NCBI GenBank assembly: GCA_903903925.1 | Contig: CAIVAU010000191.1 | Span: 1 to 64,000, forward strand | Length of the DNA stretch: 64,000 bases | From: an uncultured cyanobacterium | Lineage (GTDB): Bacteria; Cyanobacteriota; Cyanobacteriia; Cyanobacteriales; Nostocaceae | Direction: 5' to 3' | Part shown: positions 47,001 through 53,671 of the stretch, in pieces | How the letters are laid out: each line of letters begins with the position of its first letter | How positions within the stretch are numbered: the stretch's first letter is position 1 | Program-made: the position numbers and the translations under genes | Notes under the pieces: model-generated | Databases searched by the model: none | The model's input: the letters and a program-made list of their open reading frames with translations, nothing else | Told to the model about the DNA's origin: nothing

Positions 47001-47265
47001 CGTTGGGAAAATAGTCAAGCTGTGGGACTTAGAAGGTCGTCAAGTAGCAGAATTCAACGGTGATTGGGAAAACACAGTAAGTCTCAGTTTTACTCCTGAT
47101 AATAAACAAATTGCCGCAGCGGGAGACAATAGTAAAGTCCTGTTGTGGTCAATTCAAGATTTAGACTCATTGATAAAGAAAAGCTGTGAATGGCTTGATG
47201 ATTACTTTAAGTTTCATCCACAAGAAAAGGGTAAAGAAATTTGTCCTTCTCCTGCATCTACTTAG
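44035..47265 (+). CDS. Winged-helix, transmembrane and WD40 repeat protein (STAND C-terminal half)
   Basis: A 1076-residue protein. Residues 1-225 are helical and end in a winged-helix-like segment (QQELQNVLCSCGLICDDPQKGFRITQGIYMEVFNESWV) that in relatives follows the AAA-like NTPase. One transmembrane helix lies near 260-283. Residues of about 300-350 form a helical neck (AKKQFDEGQQLDSLLSYVKEGQQL). About 14 WD40 blades follow (LSFRKGAS..., KFSPDG...KLWD), enough for two propellers. The C-terminus has DSLIKKSCEWLDDYF as in such STAND proteins. It is probably the sensor part working with the upstream caspase. Confidence 0.82.
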   Translation: MTHNIDEITNGILTLGEPLTFKCLLICRKILQNDSIDFPSTLEPQDAYNALLDHFWLRLRKDRKLEVIPAYKEEINQVIDENLQKYATFQKILWWTEKYSPLQEKICELALICEHDNPDTLEIIVREEIILGWEEKCEPWHNNWKEIKDHLLDKDKTESRARLEFYRGILQNKGNLKNNSQQELQNVLCSCGLICDDPQKGFRITQGIYMEVFNESWVDEKLKKIPVSPPRIPPTPLITPTSLISRLLNNIIKLWKQYKKNIIFFLRVIAVALLVIIGSSVHIKDPEPVSPKIPHLSEIAKEAKKQFDEGQQLDSLLSYVKEGQQLSKLVQEKKLEEYPIVIFALQYILENIYERNELNKHTASVISLSFRKGASGLLLASAGEDGKVLLSKWSNSLSEEIKNVQQGSISSLDISPSGDIIATVGDSDQTIKLWDSLGKLYRQEKTGETGKVTSVKFSPDGHILAAVKDEGEISSLQLWKRDNSQLKKICELTSDKNNKISSVNFGFYQNALLIAMVQEGGTVSLWKKLNKEDTSEKGDIVCKKNPEDIGPFFRTEKGWDKDTKQQGVRSINFHPVQPFLATAGGDGTIKFWSLKGNQLKIAEKTEKKEFLQTDERNKLKISFSHDGKFIAATGDSGKIQLWRLSVDPKHNDNEEQSLNLKAERVDDVFRDNGPVYSISFSPHDDETQPYYLATAGASKKVRLWELSKLDKPPLYEGERKIKSIIIGLAPAPDKRQRLAILEENGTVRLVDIDNGRRSTLDHDNGKYIEITSTLNQRQYIATVGTQNSQIKVKFWNFLGQQSGQTEIINKDIKIKDLIFFKDDQKHEYLILDVNGDAWYRDVLNNSDIPIPFNGTITSASFNSNGTMIAIGTKDGHTILYSVDELKRNSSTSDMNIKSVSISNISNTVDVVKFSPNDSLLATIDTAQDSAHNIKLWKLPNNLDKQLKGKSLNVKEQPGSVEFSSNGNPTTVQATTVEFSPDGKLIATAGVGKIVKLWDLEGRQVAEFNGDWENTVSLSFTPDNKQIAAAGDNSKVLLWSIQDLDSLIKKSCEWLDDYFKFHPQEKGKEICPSPAST

Positions 47266-47409
47266 TACAATGGGCACGTAAATACCCCCCCAATTCTACA
47301 TCAACAAAATGCTTGCAGTATAGGAATTAAGAATTCTGCACATCGGTACTAGTACAGCGCGGCGTAAATAAAGCAACCATTTTAAACAGCCACGAGCCTT
47401 GATATATAA

Positions 47410-47444
47410 AACTTTTGACTTTTGACTTTTGACTTTTGACTTTC
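47410..47444. repeat. Tandem heptamer TTTTGAC, about five copies
   Basis: Short perfect tandem array in the gap between two converging WD40 genes. Confidence 0.9.
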
Positions 47445-47492
47445 GCACAGCGGTACTAGTTTGTTTGCTGTGTCTTGAATTTGCGGTCATGC

Positions 47493-49271
47493 TCAAATAA
47501 AGGCAGAAAGTTGCCAAATTTTAATTGTTTTATCTCTACTACTGCTGGCAAGAGTCTTACTATCAGGACTAAAAGCTACAGCATAAATCCCATTTGTATG
47601 TCCAGTTAAGCTGTAGAGCAATTCACCAGTACTAAGTTTCCATAACTTGATGGTATCACCCTCACCACTACTTGCGAGGGTTTGTCCGTCGGGGCTAATA
47701 GCAACAGACCAAACTCCTTGAAGATGTTCTGTGAGGGTTTTTTTTAATTCCCCTGTGCGCAGGTTCCATAAATTGATGGCATTATCATCACTACCACTGA
47801 CAAGAGTTTCTCCATTAGGAGTAATGGCAACTGAATACACTATGCTAGAATGTCGGTATAGGCTATGGATAATTTCGCCAGTTTGTAGGTTCCAAATTCT
47901 GATGCTACGATCAGCACCGCCACTAGCAAGAATTTGCCCATCTGAGCTAATAGCCATTGTTAGAACTGGCTGAGTGTGATTATTTAGTGTATGGAGTGTT
48001 TCCCCAGTTTGTAGGTTCCAAATCTTGATGGTTTTGTCACGACTACCACTGACAAGAGTATTACCATCAGGACTAATAGCCAGACAACGAACCCAGTCTG
48101 AATGTCCAATCAAAGTCTGATCCACTGTCCCAAGGGTTAAGTTCCAAATTTTGATGGTATTGTCATCACCACTAGTGATCAAGGTTTCCCCATCAGGATG
48201 GAAGACGATCTCATAAATTCGGCAATGATCTACCAGAGTATCAATGAGTTCTCCTGTGTGAAGTTTCCAGATCTTAATAGTGTTGTCAAAACTACCACTA
48301 GCGATGATTTGGCTATCAGCCCTAATAGCAAGAGAACGTACTAGAGCTGCATGTCCTATAAGGGTATAAGGTGATTGTGTCTGTGGCGAGTCTGTGGTTG
48401 TTTCTCTAGCAGTCTGTAATTTTGATAGCTTAGATAAGATGAGCGATCGCTCCGTTGACATTTGCTCCATGCGAGATAGCATTTGTCTTTGTTCCTGATC
48501 AGCTTGCTCTAACTGAGAACGTAGCTGTTGGCGGTCTTGCGTAGCTTGCTCTATCTGTGTTAATATCCCCTCTAGTATTAATTTAAAAGACTCGGCTTTC
48601 TTTTGGGATTCCTGAGATAGTTGTTCTATTTGATGCTTAATCTCCCAAAAGCCCTGCTCTATTTGCTCTAATTTAAACTGGACTTGCTGACGATGTTCCT
48701 TCAGCCTTTGGATTTCTGATTGCAATTGGGAAGAAAGAGAAATTTCGCCAAACTTAATTCTTCCTGGTTCTTCTAGCTTCCATTGCTGTTGGTTATAACT
48801 TAGAGAAACCCTAGCCGGTCGAATCATGGTAAACTCACTAGTATTTGACCCTTCGTATCCTTCACACTCAAATAAGGACTTTAGGGTGTTCAGCGTCACT
48901 CCATTAATTTTTATATTAGTTTTTGGCAGGAGCCAGTAAGCATCGCTTTCTGTAGCAATCACCCAATAGTTACCATTATTATCCTTCTCAAGCAATAATT
49001 CTCCTTGACTTTTTTGCCGATAACTGTCGGATGATAAAGATACTTTGATAGCATGGGTGGACAAAAAATGGGGAATTTCATTATAAATATCAACTAATTC
49101 AAATTCTGAGGAGTTGACCTTAATAATTTTCGATAATTCTAAATGTCCAGTCACTCGTGCTGCATCTTTTAAATTGTTGGTGTTATTTTCTGTAAACGAA
49201 GAATTTTCTAGTAAGATTAATCGTTGTTCTAGTTCGGAGATTTTTTTTCGCAACTCATCGTTTAAGTTCAT
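47493..49271 (-). CDS. Shared-domain, coiled-coil and WD40 propeller protein
   Basis: About 592 residues from ATG 49271 (an upstream frame start at 49325 lacks support). After a short coiled coil comes one copy of the locus-specific domain of about 110 residues (DNA about 48750-49085; YWVIATE..., WLLPK, IKINGV, LFECEGY, MIRPARV, WKLEEPGRIKF). A long coiled coil follows, rich in Gln and Glu. Seven regular WD40 repeats (SDGQILASGGADRSIRIWNLQTG type) end the protein, one full propeller. It is the last gene of the minus-strand run. Confidence 0.85.
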   Translation of the reverse strand: MNLNDELRKKISELEQRLILLENSSFTENNTNNLKDAARVTGHLELSKIIKVNSSEFELVDIYNEIPHFLSTHAIKVSLSSDSYRQKSQGELLLEKDNNGNYWVIATESDAYWLLPKTNIKINGVTLNTLKSLFECEGYEGSNTSEFTMIRPARVSLSYNQQQWKLEEPGRIKFGEISLSSQLQSEIQRLKEHRQQVQFKLEQIEQGFWEIKHQIEQLSQESQKKAESFKLILEGILTQIEQATQDRQQLRSQLEQADQEQRQMLSRMEQMSTERSLILSKLSKLQTARETTTDSPQTQSPYTLIGHAALVRSLAIRADSQIIASGSFDNTIKIWKLHTGELIDTLVDHCRIYEIVFHPDGETLITSGDDNTIKIWNLTLGTVDQTLIGHSDWVRCLAISPDGNTLVSGSRDKTIKIWNLQTGETLHTLNNHTQPVLTMAISSDGQILASGGADRSIRIWNLQTGEIIHSLYRHSSIVYSVAITPNGETLVSGSDDNAINLWNLRTGELKKTLTEHLQGVWSVAISPDGQTLASSGEGDTIKLWKLSTGELLYSLTGHTNGIYAVAFSPDSKTLASSSRDKTIKIWQLSAFI

Positions 49272-49390
49272 GTGTTGTCTTTTCCATGAAATTAGTTCGT
49301 AGTAGCACTTTAGCGCTCTCAACAACGTTGAAGATTATTTCGCCCATCATCGTCGGATCTTTTCTGCTCGACTGTTGTCGTCAGTTATTG

Positions 49391-50548
49391 TTATTCTGCA
49401 CTCAATATAAACTCAATGACACCTTGAGCTACAAGTTTCCACTTTTGTCCTTCTGGATCTAAGGGTTTGGCTATTGCTGGTTTTACCATTTTTAGCTCGC
49501 CTTCTTCGTAATTACCATCACAGGCAAAGTATCTTTCTAAAGATTGATAATTATATTGATTTAACTTGAATTTATATTCAGGAACTAAAAAATATTTATT
49601 TTCTTGAGTACATATTATCCAATAGGCTCCCTTGGGATGTGTGGAAAATAATTTAGTTATAATACCTAGACGATTTTGCTCAAGACTACCTTGTGTTGGC
49701 GAAACTTTTATATTATGTTTAATAAGTGTTTGATCCTTATCATTATAAATTTTTGCCAGATGCTGTTCCTCTGGAGTCGGAGCAAGATCTTGTCTTGCTA
49801 TCTGAGATTTTTCGTGAAATTCTGATGAAACTTGAGGGATCTCTATTTCTTCTGATTTTGATGGTCTTATATCACTTTTTAAATTCTGTTCAATAGCATT
49901 TATCCTACTTTCTAACCGAGTAAATCCATCATTGACGAATTTCTGTATTTTTTCTGACAGCAACAACATAGATTGATCTGAAGCTTGCTGCATTTGCTTG
50001 AATAACTCTAAGTGAGATAAGTATTGTTCGCGTTCACTTTCAAATTTAGTGAGACGGGAATGTAATTGATCTAACTCAACTTGAAGTTGTATTTTCTCCT
50101 GATGTGCTTGTTCTAGCTGTAATTGCAATTGAGATGAGGAAGAAGCAATGCTGAATTCCAAAACTCCTCTTTCTTCTAAAATCCAATCTTGATTGGGAAA
50201 AAGAAAAACTCTAGCAGGTTTTTTCAGAGTAAATTCTTTAGCAGCTTCTGCTTGATATCCTTGACATTCAAATAAGGATTGAACTGTTTGATAATTAAAG
50301 GTATTGACCCTGAGATTACTTTTAGGTAAAAGTAAACAATTATTATCTTCTATTGCTATTAACCAATAATCCCCTTTAGGTGACTTAGTGAAAGATATGT
50401 GTTCTCGATCAATGTTGCTAAGACTCTCTTCTTTGGGCGAAACTTTTGTCAATGGAACAATTTTAAATAAAATTTTTGGAGAAATATTATAAATTTCTAG
50501 TAAATCTTCTTCTGCAAAATTTAAGGTTACAATTTTATTTAAAGACAT
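49391..50548 (-). CDS. Protein with two copies of the shared domain around a coiled coil
   Basis: A 385-residue protein. Domain copy one covers residues 20-132 (YWLIAIED, LLLPKSNLRVN, LFECQGY, KKPARV, WILEERGVLEF). A coiled coil fills about 140-230. Copy two covers 268-380 (YWIICTQENKYFLVPEYKFKLN, FACDGNY, MVKPAIA, WKLVAQGVIEF). Copy two and its leader (EKSQIARQDLAPTPEEQ) are close to the protein at 52523-53425, so that half was acquired by recent duplication, while copy one is older. No catalytic motif. Confidence 0.8.
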   Translation of the reverse strand: MSLNKIVTLNFAEEDLLEIYNISPKILFKIVPLTKVSPKEESLSNIDREHISFTKSPKGDYWLIAIEDNNCLLLPKSNLRVNTFNYQTVQSLFECQGYQAEAAKEFTLKKPARVFLFPNQDWILEERGVLEFSIASSSSQLQLQLEQAHQEKIQLQVELDQLHSRLTKFESEREQYLSHLELFKQMQQASDQSMLLLSEKIQKFVNDGFTRLESRINAIEQNLKSDIRPSKSEEIEIPQVSSEFHEKSQIARQDLAPTPEEQHLAKIYNDKDQTLIKHNIKVSPTQGSLEQNRLGIITKLFSTHPKGAYWIICTQENKYFLVPEYKFKLNQYNYQSLERYFACDGNYEEGELKMVKPAIAKPLDPEGQKWKLVAQGVIEFILSAE

Positions 50549-50709
50549 AGAAAAAAATACTCATAAATTGCTAATTTAAGTAGGTTAGCGGGAGAAATTA
50601 CAACTATATAATGAAATCTAAAACCTTTGAAATTAGTTCGTAGTTGAGCTTTAGCACTCTTAACAACAAAAAACCAAGAGTGTTCAAATTGTTTTCTTTC
50701 TTTAGAATA

Positions 50710-51984
50710 TTAAAATCGCAATTCACCTGGCTCGATCAGTTCCCACGTCTCTCCTTGAGCAAGGGTCACTACCTTCGCGGGCTTAAGTAATTGAAAGTGA
50801 GTATTTCCTGATCGATAATTATTGCAAACGAATAAAGCTGCTAGTGTTTCATAATTATGCTCATTAATTTTTATCCCTTTTTTTGGAACTAAGTAGTTAT
50901 TTGTACCAGATGATTGTATTATCCAATAATTTTCTTTGCCTCTACGGACTTTTTCAAAAACTATTTTTGGGTGACTACCTAGGCGACGTTGATTCATACT
51001 GTCCAGCTTTTCTGAGACTTTGATCGCGTTCTTTCCCAAAGAGTCTGGATTACTATTATATGCTTCTATCAGATTATTCTTTTGTGGCTCTTGAGAGCGT
51101 GAAATTGGGACATGGACAGACTGACGTACAGGGTCTTGTATGGTATGAGATTGAGAATTATTTTGACAATTATCGTCGGATCTTTTCTGCTCGACTGTGG
51201 GACTCAGTTTTTCCAATTTTCTATTCGGTTCTTCAACTTTTTTACTCGGTTTTTGAAATTCTACAGAATTGACCAAGCTTTCAATAAAGCTTGTTTTCTC
51301 TGAATTTTCATTTTCTCTATTTTGCGCGGATTGACTGGTTGTTCGATTTCCTCTCCAAAGTGCATATATTAGTGCTAGAGATACTATAAATAGTATTATA
51401 TTATATAATGTTTGCTTTCCCTGTAACTCTGTAAGCTGGTTTTGTAAATCTTGCGTGGATAGCTGTAGACAAGAGGATCTCAAAGCATTCATTTTTCTAT
51501 TTAACCGATCCTGAAGCGAAGATTTATTGATCCCTGGTGAATTCTCTAACTTATTCTTTTCAGGTACGGATGCTTTTTTTCCGGAGCTTGTTTGATTATC
51601 CTGTTCTTCTGGTGGTTGTTCTTGAGACTTGTTTTCAATTTGGCTAATCAATGAATTTATCTCTTTAATCAAAAATTCTGTTTGCGGTAATGAAGATAAA
51701 TTATTGTTTGCTATGATCTTAGGTAGTTCTCCTAGGCTCTTTTTTAATGGAGAATAGCTAGGAACTATATTTTCTTGAGAAGAAGCGCTTGTTACCTTTG
51801 CATATTCAGTGGATATTTCTTGACAAATATCTACTAAGTCTTTCTCATTTTGAATTAGGTCTGGTGTTTGAGATGAGGAGCTTGTAACTTTTAAATTTTC
51901 GGATGTAAGCGGCTGACAAGCTCCTAAAAAAAGTAGGACTAATCCTATAGATAATAAGTTTTTAAATAAACTTCTGTTAATCAT
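50710..51984 (-). CDS. Membrane-spanning lipoprotein with C-terminal shared domain
   Basis: About 424 residues from ATG 51984, which has GTGAGGAAG upstream; the frame could also begin at GTG 52002. Lipobox LGAC (Cys23) is followed by about 170 polar, helical, presumably periplasmic residues. A transmembrane helix (LYNIILFIVSLALIYALW) and a Ser/Gln-rich linker follow, then one copy of the shared domain at the end (YWIIQSSGTNNYLVPKKGIKIN, LFVCNNY, LLKPAKV, WELIEPGELRF). The topology would place the domain in the cytoplasm and link it to the envelope. Confidence 0.8.
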   Translation of the reverse strand: MINRSLFKNLLSIGLVLLFLGACQPLTSENLKVTSSSSQTPDLIQNEKDLVDICQEISTEYAKVTSASSQENIVPSYSPLKKSLGELPKIIANNNLSSLPQTEFLIKEINSLISQIENKSQEQPPEEQDNQTSSGKKASVPEKNKLENSPGINKSSLQDRLNRKMNALRSSCLQLSTQDLQNQLTELQGKQTLYNIILFIVSLALIYALWRGNRTTSQSAQNRENENSEKTSFIESLVNSVEFQKPSKKVEEPNRKLEKLSPTVEQKRSDDNCQNNSQSHTIQDPVRQSVHVPISRSQEPQKNNLIEAYNSNPDSLGKNAIKVSEKLDSMNQRRLGSHPKIVFEKVRRGKENYWIIQSSGTNNYLVPKKGIKINEHNYETLAALFVCNNYRSGNTHFQLLKPAKVVTLAQGETWELIEPGELRF

Positions 51985-51998
51985 AAAAAATAACTTCC

Positions 51999-52346
51999 TC
52001 ACCTACATAGAAACTCAATAATACCTTGAGCTACAAGTTCCCACTTTTCTCCTTCTGGAGCTAAGGGTTTGGCTATTGCTGGTTTTACCATTTTTAGCTC
52101 GCCTTCTTCGTAATTACCATCACAGGCAAAGTATATTTGTAAAGTTTGATAATTATATTGATTTAACTTTAATTTATATTCAGGAACTAAAAAATATTTT
52201 TTTTCTTGAGTAGATATTATCCAATAGGTTCCCTTAGGATGTGTAGAAAATAATTTAGTTGTATTATCTAGACTATCTTGCTCAAGACTACCTTGTGTTG
52301 GCGAAACTTTTATAGAATAAGTATTACAGATAGGACAATTATACAT
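51999..52346 (-). CDS. Short protein: remnant zinc ribbon plus one shared domain
   Basis: A 115-residue protein. MYNCPICNTYS keeps only the first half of the zinc ribbon seen in the paralog at 52523-53425, then jumps directly into the shared domain (IKVSPTQGSLEQ...GTYWIISTQEKKYFLVPEY...MVKPAIA...GIIEFL). The second Cys pair and coiled coil have been deleted. It sits 14 bases before the lipoprotein start, so they are likely translated together. It may still be a functional single-domain protein. Confidence 0.75.
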   Translation of the reverse strand: MYNCPICNTYSIKVSPTQGSLEQDSLDNTTKLFSTHPKGTYWIISTQEKKYFLVPEYKLKLNQYNYQTLQIYFACDGNYEEGELKMVKPAIAKPLAPEGEKWELVAQGIIEFLCR

Positions 52347-52466
52347 GATTTTTATTCAGTGCCATCAAAGCATAAACTTAATTTACAGCTAGGTGTAACT
52401 TGGTAGGTGAAAATAATCCGAATAATTTAAAGGTTGGTAAAATAACTGGAAAGAGAGGTGGTTGTC
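52340..52466. repeat. Duplicated leader, copy B
   Basis: About 125 bases upstream of the 115-residue gene match 53424-53550, upstream of the 300-residue paralog, with scattered differences. This shows that the gene and its leader were duplicated as a unit. Confidence 0.8.
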
Positions 52467-52523
52467 AAAGAATATTACTAATCCTGTAACTAATAAATAT
52501 TTGAATAACCTTCTTTTAACCAT
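52460..52523 (-). pseudogene. Lipoprotein gene remnant, first 20 codons
   Basis: ATG at 52523 overlaps the upstream stop as TAATG. The frame reads MVKRRLFKYLLVTGLVIFF, close to MINRSLFKNLLSIGLVLLF of the intact lipoprotein at 50710-51984. It then breaks off into the duplicated leader of the next gene. It is a stub of a second lipoprotein gene left by the tandem duplication. Confidence 0.7.
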
Positions 52524-53425
52524 TAATAATTAGCCCCCTTGTCGTTAAATTCAATTGCACCTTGCTCTACAAGTTCCCACTTTTCTCCTTCTTGATCTAA
52601 AGGTTTTACTATTGCTGGTTTTACCATTTTTATCTCTCGTTCTTGGTAATTACCATCACAGGCAAAGTAGCTTTGAAAAAATTGATAATTATATTCATTT
52701 ACCTTGAAGCGATATTCAGGAACTAAAAAATATTTTTTTTCTTGAGTAGTTATTATCCAATACGTTCCCTTGGTATTTCTGGACAAGAATTTAGTTGTAT
52801 TACCTAGACGCTCTTGCTCAATATCAGTTGGCAGAACTTTTATATTATGTTCACTAAGTATTTTATCCTTATTATTATAAAATGTTGCCAGTTCCTGTTC
52901 TTCTCGAGTCGGAGCAACATCTTGTCTTGCTATTTGAGATTTTTCGTGAGTACTAGAAATATGGGTATAATTGTTTGGAGAGGAGTCTTCTTCTTTTTCA
53001 CTTTGTTCAACAGTCTTATTTTTCGATTTATCCTCTACGTGGGCTTGTTCAGATGAGGTTTGTTTCAATAGCTTCACTGCCTTTACTAATTCATCTATTG
53101 ATATTATTTCAGTATTAATTAATAACAATAGCTGGTTTTTTTCTTTTTCTAATTGTTTGTTTTTTTCTGTTAGTAACTGTTCATAAAGAGAAATAATTTT
53201 ATTATTTAATTCTTCCTTTTCAATTTCTATTTTTTTCTTTTCAGTGTCTAATTCTTGATTTCTTGTCCAGTAAGTTTGTGCCCATTCCACATCATATAAT
53301 TGAGTTTCTTGTAATTGAGTTTCTTGTAATTGAGTCTCTTTGTCTAAGAGATACCACCTGCACTTTTTACAGAACCTACAAATAGGAGTATTCAAAGTAC
53401 TACAAATAGGACAACAATTACTCAT
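52523..53425 (-). CDS. Zinc-ribbon, coiled-coil and shared-domain protein
   Basis: A 300-residue protein. A four-Cys zinc ribbon lies at residues 4-22 (CCPICSTLNTPICRFCKKC). A short ETQLQ tandem follows, then a coiled coil at about 50-125 (EKKKIEIEKEELNNKIISLYEQLLTEKNKQLEKEK) and an acidic linker. One shared domain ends the protein (YWIITTQEKKYFLVPEYRFKVN, FACDGNY, MVKPAIV, WELVEQGAIEF). It is the most complete member of the family here. It follows the Hsp70-like gene after about 245 bases. Confidence 0.82.
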   Translation of the reverse strand: MSNCCPICSTLNTPICRFCKKCRWYLLDKETQLQETQLQETQLYDVEWAQTYWTRNQELDTEKKKIEIEKEELNNKIISLYEQLLTEKNKQLEKEKNQLLLLINTEIISIDELVKAVKLLKQTSSEQAHVEDKSKNKTVEQSEKEEDSSPNNYTHISSTHEKSQIARQDVAPTREEQELATFYNNKDKILSEHNIKVLPTDIEQERLGNTTKFLSRNTKGTYWIITTQEKKYFLVPEYRFKVNEYNYQFFQSYFACDGNYQEREIKMVKPAIVKPLDQEGEKWELVEQGAIEFNDKGANY

Positions 53426-53550
53426 AATTTTTACTCAGTGCTATCAAAGCATATACTTAATTTACAACTAGCTATAACCTGGTAGGCGAAAATAATCCGA
53501 ATAATTTAAAGTTTGGGAAAAGACGTGGAAAGGGGTGTGGTTGTCATTGA
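53424..53550. repeat. Duplicated leader, copy A
   Basis: Counterpart of 52340-52466; see that entry. Beyond about 53550 the copies diverge. The rest of this gap (to 53671) contains a GGCTTCCCGAAAGGGTAGCG string, a common cyanobacterial dispersed repeat (from memory). Confidence 0.75.
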
Positions 53551-53671
53551 ATGCGCTATAGACACGGAGTGGCTTCCCGAAAGGGTAGCGCAACTACGAA
53601 CAGAAGACTCTTCCATGAATAGTTTACGCGTTCTTATCTCCTTTAAATGTTTATGCCCAACAAGATTTGAT

